From: Actinomycetota bacterium
GTDB taxonomy: Bacteria > Actinomycetota > Humimicrobiia > Humimicrobiales > Humimicrobiaceae
Direction: 5' to 3'
Assembly: GCA_018400395.1 (NCBI GenBank)
Contig: JAGYMN010000086.1
Span: 1-5,108 of the forward strand
Length of the DNA stretch: 5,108 bases
The notes under the pieces were generated by a model that ran no database searches, had not been told where the DNA came from, and worked only from the letters and a program-made list of their open reading frames with translations. This document shows positions 1-5,108 of the stretch, piece by piece. The translations under genes were made by a program, and so were the position numbers. Every line of letters starts with the position of its first letter. The first letter of the stretch is position 1.

Positions 1-2
1 AT

Positions 3-794
3 TTCAACTCCCAAAAACTTATGAATTCTTTAATAAGGTCAGGGGCAGACACAAAACAGGCCGAAAGTGCAATAGCCCATATAAAACCCAGGATCAGAGA
101 GGGTATGAGCACAGAGGATATTCACAAGATGGCAATGGAATACTTATCCAGAATAGAACATAAGCTCGCATTAAAATATTCCCTGAAAAGGGCTATCATG
201 GAGATGGGACCGCAGGGATATGTTTTTGAACAATATATTTCAAAGATTCTATCAAGATACGGTTACCGGATAGAAGTGGGACAGATACTTAAAGGCTGCT
301 GTGTGGACCATGAAGTGGATGTAGTTGCCAGGAAAGACAATCTGGTCTTTCTGATTGAATGTAAATATCATAATTATAGGGGTACATATTCAGACGTTAA
401 GACTGCATTATACATTCATGCTAGATTTGTAGACATAGAAAAAGCTTTCAAAAAAACAGCCGGCGATAACAGCAAATACCACGGTTGGCTTGTAACCAAC
501 ACTAAATGTACTTCTGATGCCATAAAATATGCATCCTGCGTAAAGCTAAAAATAATTGCATGGCAGTATCCTTCAAAAAGAAATTTGCAGTATTATATAG
601 AAAATAAAAGGCTGTATCCTGTAAGCATTTTAACCTCCCTAAAAAAGAAACAGAAGGACATGCTCTTTAACTGCGGAATTATTCTTGTCCAGGAACTGGA
701 GTCTGCCGGCCTGGAAAACATTATGCAAACTCTGTCAGTTGCCAAAAGCTCTGCTTTAAAAATAATGAATGAAATAAAGATACTTCTTGATTAA
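3..794 (+). CDS. ATP-cone / Mrr-like PD-(D/E)XK nuclease-domain protein (5' end missing)
   Basis: Partial gene. The frame is open to the left edge: the codons before the ATG at 21 read FNSQKL and continue straight into an ATP-cone pattern (F-x-x-x-K-L-x-x-S-L-x-x-[SA]-G-A), so the ATG at 21 is almost certainly internal and the true start lies outside the window. Numbering from that Met: ATP-cone remainder about 1-60, including REGMSTEDI and LKYSLKRAIMEMGP; then GYVFEQYISKIL leading into a nuclease fold with HEVDVV at 97-102 and ECK at 113-115, giving D100, E113 and K115 as the expected metal-binding/catalytic triad. Residues about 208-257 look like a small helix-hairpin-helix or SAM-like unit (LFNCGIILVQELESAGL). 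ATP-cones bind (d)ATP allosterically in ribonucleotide reductases and NrdR, so a nucleotide-gated nuclease is a reasonable inference. Substrate and biological role are unknown. It ends in TAA, convergent with the MarR gene, and no methyltransferase gene is seen beside it. Confidence 0.85.
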   Translation, partial: FNSQKLMNSLIRSGADTKQAESAIAHIKPRIREGMSTEDIHKMAMEYLSRIEHKLALKYSLKRAIMEMGPQGYVFEQYISKILSRYGYRIEVGQILKGCCVDHEVDVVARKDNLVFLIECKYHNYRGTYSDVKTALYIHARFVDIEKAFKKTAGDNSKYHGWLVTNTKCTSDAIKYASCVKLKIIAWQYPSKRNLQYYIENKRLYPVSILTSLKKKQKDMLFNCGIILVQELESAGLENIMQTLSVAKSSALKIMNEIKILLD

Positions 795-810
795 CCCAAA
801 ATTATCAGAT

Positions 811-828
811 TTGATTCCACTGGATCAA
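811..828. other. weak imperfect hairpin between convergent genes
   Basis: TTGATTCC (811-818), loop ACT, GGATCAA (822-828): a seven-pair stem with one bulged T. It spans the end of the 30-bp gap between the two convergent stop codons and includes the MarR stop codon. There is no clear T-run on either side, so it is not a convincing intrinsic terminator. It is the only candidate in the gap for ending either transcript. Confidence 0.2.
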
Positions 829-1256
829 CATATTGTTCCCTTACCGGCTATTTTATTGTTTAATCTGCAGTACTGCATCAGCTCATCATTATCAAGCACA
901 TCAAATATCAGGGATGCTTTATCAAAACATTTTTTTAAATAGTCAACTGACTTTTTTGATAAAGCAATCTTCAGGACCCGCCTGTCTTCTTCGCTGCGTT
1001 TTCTGGAAACAAGGTCCCTGCTTACAAGACTGTCCACTATCTGTGTTGCAGCACTGCTTGTAATATCCAGAAACGCTGCAATGTCTTTGATGCTTAAACT
1101 GTAATTTTTTCTCAAAAGGTTAAGTACCAGCCACTGGGAGTAGCTTATATGAATTTTATGCAAAGGAAGATTCAGCTCAGATGCTAATTTCTGTCGTATG
1201 GTATATATATCTTCAAATATATTTTCCAGTATTTTTTTCCTTTCTTTATTTTCCAT
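825..1256 (-). CDS. MarR-family transcriptional regulator
   Basis: A 143-residue winged-helix repressor of normal MarR length. N-terminal dimerisation helix about 5-27; HTH with helix IKDIAAFLDI at 56-65 and recognition helix about 66-79 (TSSAATQIVDSLVS); wing about 84-99 with the family D-x-R motif (EEDRRVLKIALS, D91 and R93); C-terminal dimerisation helices 101-135. MarR proteins bind palindromic operators as dimers and are usually released by small phenolic or amphiphilic ligands or by oxidation. Last gene of the efflux operon: its ATG is 7 bp after the permease stop, so translational coupling is likely. C110 and C130 are present, but nothing marks them as an OhrR-type sensing site (that cysteine lies near the N-terminus, where this protein has none). 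Probable autoregulator of the operon. The ligand is unknown. Confidence 0.93.
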   Translation of the reverse strand: MENKERKKILENIFEDIYTIRQKLASELNLPLHKIHISYSQWLVLNLLRKNYSLSIKDIAAFLDITSSAATQIVDSLVSRDLVSRKRSEEDRRVLKIALSKKSVDYLKKCFDKASLIFDVLDNDELMQYCRLNNKIAGKGTIC

Positions 1257-1266
1257 TCCTTACCTA
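1257..1266 (-). promoter_or_regulatory. ribosome binding site of the MarR gene, overlapping the permease stop
   Basis: On the minus strand the bases are TAGGTAAGGA directly before ATG. The AAGGA copy touches the start codon and is too close to work normally. The AGG inside the permease TAG stop plus the next base sits 6 nt from the ATG, a usable spacing. If that copy is used, initiation of the regulator depends on the ribosome finishing the permease, which supports translational coupling. Confidence 0.45.
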
Positions 1267-2499
1267 CTCATATCTAAGGGCATCTATTGGATTTAACCTG
1301 GCTGCCCTCATTGCCGGGTATATGCCGAAGAAAAGTCCCACAACTGTTGAAAAACTCAATGCTATTAAAATTGGAAATGTACTTATGCTTGTCTCAAGTA
1401 CTGTAAAATTATTAATTATTACTGATATTAGAACTGCAAATAGAATACCGAAAATACCTCCTGTTATACTAAGGACTATGCTTTCGACCAGGAACTGGAT
1501 AAGTATATCACGGTTCGTGGCACCTATAGCCTTCCTTATTCCTATTTCCCTCGTCCTTTCGGTAACAGAGACAAGCATGATATTCATTATACCGATACCC
1601 CCTACAAGAAGGGATATGCTTGCAATACCTGCTATAACAACTGTAAAAATATTGGTTATCGTACTTATAATATCAAGTATCTGCGTCTGGCTCCTGACAC
1701 TGAAATCATTCTTTTCTCCAATCCTTATGTCCCTGCTTCTTCTCAGGATATCTTTGATCTCTTCGGTAGCTTCATCTATGCTTTCTTCGCTGATACTCTG
1801 TGTCAGTATCATATCATATGAACTTGAACCATACAGTTTTGTCTGCACAGTAGTCACAGGAATGGTGATAATATTATCCTGATCGTTTCCAAAAGAATCA
1901 GTTCCTCTTGACTTAAGGGTTCCTATCACTCTGAAGTTCTGCCCGTTAATCTTTATTATCTTGCCTACCGGTTCAATATTATTAAATAATTTCTTTACAA
2001 CTGTCTGTCCTATTACAGTTATATTTGCAGAACTTGATACATCTCCTTTTGAATAGAACTTACCCTTTTCTAATTCAACATTGTAAAGTTGCATGCCTTT
2101 TTCATTTGAGCCGAATACCTGTGGCTGCGTATTCCTGTTTAGATAAGATACAACAGCACTACCAAAAACCACCGGAGAAACTTCTGTGATAAGCTCTGCA
2201 TCCCTTTCAATAGCTCTGACGTCCTCTTCATCCAGTTCTGCAGTATCGCCGGCAAACATCATCTGGGGTCCCATAACCTGATCCCCTTCTTCGGGATTGC
2301 CGGGTGTAATTATTATAAGATTTGAGCCAATATCCTGTACACTGCTTATGACGGAATCCTGGGCACCTGTTCCTATTGAGAGCATTGCTACAACAGCACC
2401 TACGCCTATTATTATTCCCAGCATTGTCAGGAAGGACCTCGTCTTATTCAGAAAAAGGGAACGGAAGGCAATTTTAATATTTTCGGTCAACCTTCTCAT
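1264..2499 (-). CDS. MacB/FtsX-type ABC transporter permease
   Basis: A 411-residue type VII (MacB-like) permease. Order: N-terminal amphipathic stretch NIKIAFRSLFLNKTRSFLT; TM1 about 22-42 (LGIIIGVGAVVAML); a large extracytoplasmic MacB-periplasmic-core-type domain about 45-280; TM2 about 284-308; the cytoplasmic coupling stretch SVTERTREIGIRKAIGA (311-327), which contacts the ATPase; TM3 about 333-362; TM4 about 376-395; and the hallmark end YPAMRAARLNPIDALRYE. Length and layout match stand-alone permeases such as B. subtilis YknZ, with no fused ATPase domain. The family does not translocate substrate through the membrane; it transmits ATP-driven motion to the extracytoplasmic side and to the adaptor protein. 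The start is fixed by a 4-base ATGA overlap with the ATPase stop, with only a weak GGA upstream, so coupled translation is likely. The substrate cannot be predicted. Confidence 0.95.
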   Translation of the reverse strand: MRRLTENIKIAFRSLFLNKTRSFLTMLGIIIGVGAVVAMLSIGTGAQDSVISSVQDIGSNLIIITPGNPEEGDQVMGPQMMFAGDTAELDEEDVRAIERDAELITEVSPVVFGSAVVSYLNRNTQPQVFGSNEKGMQLYNVELEKGKFYSKGDVSSSANITVIGQTVVKKLFNNIEPVGKIIKINGQNFRVIGTLKSRGTDSFGNDQDNIITIPVTTVQTKLYGSSSYDMILTQSISEESIDEATEEIKDILRRSRDIRIGEKNDFSVRSQTQILDIISTITNIFTVVIAGIASISLLVGGIGIMNIMLVSVTERTREIGIRKAIGATNRDILIQFLVESIVLSITGGIFGILFAVLISVIINNFTVLETSISTFPILIALSFSTVVGLFFGIYPAMRAARLNPIDALRYE

Positions 2500-3248
2500 A
2501 TCACATCATCCAGTTTGGGCATTTTTTCGAGGATCTCTTCTGCACTTAGCTGATTTCCCACCATCTCCTGGCCGCTTATCCTCCCATCCTTTAAAAATAT
2601 TATCCGCCTGGTATGTCTGGCTATAGCCATCTCATGTGTAACAACTACAATTGTCTTCCCCTCTCTGTTAAGCCTCTGGAATATACCCATTATTTCTTCA
2701 CCCGTCCTCGAATCAAGATTACCGGTGGGCTCGTCCGCAAGTATTATGGAGGGCTGGTTGACCAGGGCACGGGCAATAGCTACTCTTTGCTTCTCTCCCC
2801 CCGAAAGTTCATTGGGCTTGTGCCTTATCCAGTCTGTAAGACCTACCGAATCTATCGCTTCAAGTATCTTCTGTTTTTTATCTCTCAATCTTTCTCTTGA
2901 ATAAATTAGCGGTAACTCGACATTACCAAAAAGATTTACCCTGGATAGAAGGTTAAAAGTCTGGAATACAAAACCTATTTTTTTATTTCTTATAACTGCA
3001 AGTTCATTATCTTTAACTTTCCCTACGTCAACGCCATCCAGAAAATACGACCCGGATGTCGGTGTATCAAGAACCCCTATGATATTCATAAGAGTGGACT
3101 TACCCGAGCCCGAAGGACCCATAACCGCGATCAATTCTCCACTTTTGATATCAAGATCTATTCCCTTTAAAGCTGGCACGGATATCCTGCCAATACTGTA
3201 GATCTTTTTCATTTTCCTTATTTTGATTATAAATCCGTCATTATCCAT
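2496..3248 (-). CDS. MacB/LolD-type ABC transporter ATPase
   Basis: A 250-residue nucleotide-binding subunit with every motif intact: Walker A GPSGSGKST (44-52), Q-loop Q96 in FVFQTFNLL, signature LSGGEKQR (148-155), Walker B IILADEP (168-174) with catalytic E173, D-loop NLDS (177-180) and H-loop H205. The closest class is the MacB/LolD/FtsE/YknY group: VPALKGIDLDI after the A-loop region and RVNLFGNVELPLIY after the Q-loop are typical. It powers the adjacent permease. The ATG at 3248 is preferred over the Met at residue 13 because residues 5-20 form the expected first beta-strand and aromatic A-loop region (KKIYSIG). An AGGA lies 11 nt upstream of the ATG, rather far. The gap to the adaptor stop is 35 bp, with no hairpin or promoter evident. 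The C-terminal tail after about 226 is slightly longer than in minimal homologues. Confidence 0.96.
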   Translation of the reverse strand: MDNDGFIIKIRKMKKIYSIGRISVPALKGIDLDIKSGELIAVMGPSGSGKSTLMNIIGVLDTPTSGSYFLDGVDVGKVKDNELAVIRNKKIGFVFQTFNLLSRVNLFGNVELPLIYSRERLRDKKQKILEAIDSVGLTDWIRHKPNELSGGEKQRVAIARALVNQPSIILADEPTGNLDSRTGEEIMGIFQRLNREGKTIVVVTHEMAIARHTRRIIFLKDGRISGQEMVGNQLSAEEILEKMPKLDDVI

Positions 3249-3283
3249 AAAAAATTATTTCCTGTTTATTCTTTTTTATATCA

Positions 3284-4675
3284 CTAAAGTCCTGACACTG
3301 CTATAACATCGCCTTCCGAAAGGCCCGACTTTACCTCGATATAATCATAATTAAATATTCCTGTTTCGATCTGTCTGGCTTCTGCCGTTCCATCTTCGTA
3401 TACAATATCAACGAACTGCCTGCCGTCTGTCTCATAAACCGATTGTATTGGTATATAAAGTACATTCTCCATGCTTTCTGTTGTGATTGTAAGGCCTGCG
3501 GAAAGTCCTATGAAAAGTTTTATCTCCTCCTTAAGCTCCGGCTCTACAATCACATTATACGAAACAACACCTCCAATATTGGTCGATACTGGCGATATTT
3601 TCAATATTCTGCCTTTTATTTCTTCCTGATAATAAGCGTCCAGGGTTATTAAGACATCCTGACCGGTTTTCAGGTTTACCATGTCTGTCTCATTTACCTC
3701 TGAGGAGATCACCAGTTCATCGCTTGCTATTTCAAGTGCGGGTATGCCCGGTGTACCAAATTCACCAGTTTTAAAGCCTGCTGAAAGGACAATCCCATCA
3801 TAAGGCGCATAGATTGTATAACTTTCCTTATCCAGGCCTGCCACCTCAAAATTTATTTCAGTTAGCCTAATCTGTGATTCTGCCTGCTGGATATTTTTTG
3901 CGGTAACAGCTATCTGTGATTCTGCTGCCGTAATGCTGGAAAGATTTGACCAGTATGCTGTTGACTGATTAAGCAAAGATTGCTCATATGCACCTTCTGC
4001 GGAGCTTTTTTGCGACCTGGCCTGTGATTTTGCCGATTCATATGCTGCTTCCGCAGATTTTACGCTGTTTTCATACTGTTCAATCTGAAGATCCGTAATA
4101 AGTGGCTCATCTTCAGCAGCCTCTAACAGTTCTCTTGAATTTTCAAGTGCCACCCTGGCACTTTGTATAGATTTCGATGCCATATTATTTGCATTTTCCA
4201 GTGACTTAAGGGCTTCCCCGGCAGCCAGCTCTGACTGCTGTTTACTGGTCTCGGCAAGCTGTACAGCAATGTGATTTGAATCAAGGGCCTGCTGATAGCT
4301 TAACTTTGCCAGGTCAAGTGAAACTCTTGAAATATTTATATTTTCTTCTGCCTGTTCAAGCAACAGCTCCAGCCTGTCTGAATCAATCTCTATGAGTATC
4401 TCTCCATCTTCAAAGTGATCCCCCTTTTCAAGGCATCTTATAACCTTTCCTGACGCCTGAAGGGAGTAATTATTGCCGTACCTGGAATCAACATTTCCTG
4501 AAGTCGACACTGTTTTTACTATATCACCCCTTTTAACTCTGAAAGTCTCGGGTTCTTCCTCCCGTCCTTTAAACAACCCTCCATCTCCCATGCAGCCAAA
4601 AAATAATAATACTGATGAAACTAACATAACAATAATTGAAAATAGAATTATTTTTTTTAAATACCTGCCAATCAT
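3284..4675 (-). CDS. HlyD/MacA-type membrane fusion (adaptor) protein, probable lipoprotein
   Basis: A 463-residue efflux adaptor. N-terminal hydrophobic segment about 9-27 after KK, ending FFGC28, a permissive lipobox (F at -3, G at -1), so either a lipoprotein or an uncleaved anchor. Then barrel strands (FRVKRGDIVKTVSTSGNV), a first lipoyl half-motif about 69-100 (ASGKVIRCLEKGDHFEDGEILIEID), a long Ala/Ser/Gln/Glu-rich alpha-hairpin about 101-280, a second lipoyl half about 285-316 (YTIYAPYDGIVLSAGFKTGEFG), a beta-barrel domain (SSEVNETDMVNLKTGQDVLI) and a membrane-proximal domain ending SGLSEGDVIAVSGL. It should bind the permease's extracytoplasmic domain and guide substrate outward. The ATG has a good AGGAG site 5 nt upstream. 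First gene of the operon. At about 180 residues the hairpin is long for a Gram-positive YknX-like adaptor. No outer-membrane TolC-like partner is in the window. Confidence 0.94.
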   Translation of the reverse strand: MIGRYLKKIILFSIIVMLVSSVLLFFGCMGDGGLFKGREEEPETFRVKRGDIVKTVSTSGNVDSRYGNNYSLQASGKVIRCLEKGDHFEDGEILIEIDSDRLELLLEQAEENINISRVSLDLAKLSYQQALDSNHIAVQLAETSKQQSELAAGEALKSLENANNMASKSIQSARVALENSRELLEAAEDEPLITDLQIEQYENSVKSAEAAYESAKSQARSQKSSAEGAYEQSLLNQSTAYWSNLSSITAAESQIAVTAKNIQQAESQIRLTEINFEVAGLDKESYTIYAPYDGIVLSAGFKTGEFGTPGIPALEIASDELVISSEVNETDMVNLKTGQDVLITLDAYYQEEIKGRILKISPVSTNIGGVVSYNVIVEPELKEEIKLFIGLSAGLTITTESMENVLYIPIQSVYETDGRQFVDIVYEDGTAEARQIETGIFNYDYIEVKSGLSEGDVIAVSGL

Positions 4676-4680
4676 TTCTT

Positions 4681-4685
4681 CTCCT
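4681..4685 (-). promoter_or_regulatory. Shine-Dalgarno site of the adaptor gene
   Basis: AGGAG on the minus strand, 5 nt before the ATG at 4675. It is the strongest ribosome binding site in the operon, as expected for the first cistron, and it supports the chosen start. Confidence 0.75.
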
Positions 4686-4717
4686 GCATTACTTTTGATA
4701 AGGAAAATATAACAATA

Positions 4718-4729
4718 TAATAATTATTA
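4718..4729. repeat. perfect 12-bp AT palindrome in the operon leader
   Basis: TAATAATTATTA reads the same on both strands. It lies in the predicted 5' untranslated leader, about 25 bp downstream of the predicted -10 element and 43 bp before the adaptor ATG. It could be a second binding site for the operon's MarR protein. In DNA this rich in A and T, such a palindrome may also arise by chance, and it contains no G or C. Confidence 0.35.
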
Positions 4730-4743
4730 AGAAACTAAAACAA

Positions 4744-4754
4744 TAAGTATCTTA
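4744..4754. promoter_or_regulatory. candidate MarR operator overlapping the -10 element
   Basis: On the minus strand TAAG-ATA-CTTA is a perfect inverted repeat with 4-bp arms and a 3-bp centre. Its first six bases are the predicted -10 hexamer TAAGAT. A dimeric MarR protein bound here would block RNA polymerase. MarR-family operators are usually 16-20 bp AT-rich palindromes; symmetry beyond the core is poor here (one of the next three pairs matches), so this is a plausible rather than proven site. Confidence 0.4.
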
Positions 4755-4777
4755 ATTAATATGGATAAACCTGTCAA
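4749..4777 (-). promoter_or_regulatory. predicted sigma-70/sigma-A promoter of the efflux operon
   Basis: On the minus strand a perfect -35 TTGACA (4777-4772), a 17-bp spacer, then TAAGAT (4754-4749), which matches four of six -10 consensus bases. Transcription would begin near 4742, giving a leader of roughly 65-70 nt before the adaptor ATG. The promoter lies in the 168-bp gap after the upstream membrane gene. No strong intrinsic terminator separates them, so some read-through from upstream is possible. Confidence 0.6.
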
Positions 4778-4843
4778 ATTAAATTTCTGAATTCATTTTA
4801 AGGGTATTTTATATCAATGAAGTAATCATGTATAAAACCTGGT

Positions 4844-5107
4844 TTATCTGACTTTTGGAGTAAAAAGGTCTTTCATGCTTCTTTCTTTACGAAATTTGAA
4901 ATTTTCGTAAAGGCTTTTTGATTGATTGATATGTTTCGGGACTATTATCAATACCAGGATCATAAGAAGCAGGTACGCAGGCGAGTCAAGGTAAAAAACT
5001 AAAAATATAACAGGTGTTAATATCCCAAAAAAGACACCCCATATCATGTTCTTGATAAGGAATAGTGCCCCCACAAAACCCGCTCCGAAAAATAGTATTG
5101 ACCATGG
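4844..5107 (-). CDS. integral membrane protein, C-terminal part (possibly PlsY-like)
   Basis: Partial gene. The frame is open from the stop TAA at 4844-4846 to the right edge, and the in-frame GTG at 5074 is probably internal, because the codons before it (PWSILFFGAGFVG) continue a hydrophobic membrane segment. The visible 88 residues hold about two to three hydrophobic segments (through LFLIKNMIWGVFFGILTPVIFLVFYL, then PAYLLLMILVLIIV) and a basic cytoplasmic tail (KHINQSKSLYENFKFRKERSMKDLF). A P-x-hydrophobic segment followed by a hydrophobic helix and a KHIN-type turn faintly recalls the C-terminus of glycerol-3-phosphate acyltransferase PlsY (segment, then HRxNI). The catalytic motifs of PlsY would lie outside the window, so this assignment is tentative. 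It is on the same strand as the efflux operon, but that operon has its own predicted promoter. Confidence 0.7.
   Translation of the reverse strand, partial: PWSILFFGAGFVGALFLIKNMIWGVFFGILTPVIFLVFYLDSPAYLLLMILVLIIVPKHINQSKSLYENFKFRKERSMKDLFTPKVR
4885..4912. repeat. perfect 10-bp inverted repeat inside the membrane-protein gene
   Basis: Arms CTTTACGAAA (4885-4894) and TTTCGTAAAG (4903-4912) around an 8-nt loop. It falls within codons for the basic C-terminal tail, about 40-70 bases before the stop. On the plus strand it is followed by GGCTTTTTG, which resembles a weak intrinsic terminator for transcripts running leftwards-to-right; no plus-strand gene is seen that would use it. Confidence 0.55.
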
Positions 5108-5108
5108 G

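Noticed and set aside
1181..1882. A 233-residue plus-strand open frame across the MarR start and permease gene
   Set aside because: It is antisense to two well-supported genes with full family motifs, and its translation is a low-complexity Ile/Ser/Leu-rich string. No ribosome site or family pattern supports it.
2297..2900. Two plus-strand open frames antisense to the permease and ATPase genes
   Set aside because: Both lie opposite conserved ABC-transporter coding sequence and show no recognisable domain or start signal.
4473..4712. Plus-strand 79-residue open frame antisense to the adaptor's signal region
   Set aside because: It is explained by the reverse of the signal-peptide and leader sequence, with no family pattern.
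4833..4848. Quasi-palindrome AAACC-T-GGTTT at the stop codon of the right-hand membrane gene as a terminator
   Set aside because: The centre is a single base, so only about four pairs can form in a hairpin with a real loop, and no T-run follows on the minus strand.
1..5108. CRISPR arrays, tRNA or rRNA genes, insertion-sequence ends, toxin-antitoxin pairs
   Set aside because: Reading both strands showed no regularly spaced repeats, cloverleaf-like sequence, transposase frame or terminal inverted repeats, and the gaps are too short to hold such elements.

Overview
The window is a compact bacterial segment with A+T-rich intergenic DNA. It carries one complete minus-strand operon for a MacB/YknXYZ-type ABC efflux system, flanked by two genes that run off the window edges. 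Codon use, Shine-Dalgarno sites and a near-consensus sigma-70/A-type promoter fit a bacterium, perhaps a Firmicute or another A+T-leaning lineage. No rRNA or marker gene is present, so the lineage, and whether the cell has an outer membrane, cannot be settled. A separate ATPase and permease, rather than the fused E. coli MacB, plus a predicted lipoprotein adaptor, resembles the Gram-positive YknXYZ arrangement more than proteobacterial MacAB-TolC. This is inference.

Layout, left to right: (1) positions 3-794, plus strand, the 3' part of a gene for a protein with an ATP-cone domain, an Mrr-like PD-(D/E)XK nuclease domain and a helical tail; the reading frame is open to the left edge and the ATP-cone clearly begins before the window. 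(2) A 30-bp convergent gap with a weak hairpin. (3) The minus-strand operon, read right to left: promoter and possible operator (4744-4777), membrane fusion protein (4675-3284), ABC ATPase (3248-2496), FtsX/MacB-type permease (2499-1264) and a MarR-family regulator (1256-825). ATPase and permease overlap by 4 bases, permease and regulator are 7 bp apart, and adaptor and ATPase are 35 bp apart, so all four genes are probably on one transcript. (4) Upstream, also on the minus strand, the 3' end of a membrane protein gene (4844 to the right edge), weakly PlsY-like.

How they work together: the adaptor, ATPase and permease should form a mechanotransmission-type exporter for an unknown substrate (a macrolide, peptide, lipid or other amphiphile are all possible). 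The MarR protein, made from the last cistron, is well placed to repress its own operon: an 11-bp inverted repeat (TAAG-ATA-CTTA) overlaps the predicted -10 element and a second perfect 12-bp palindrome lies in the leader. No clearly new multi-gene system is visible. The least ordinary items are the ATP-cone/nuclease protein, the operator architecture, and a perfect 10-bp-stem hairpin inside the coding sequence at the right edge.
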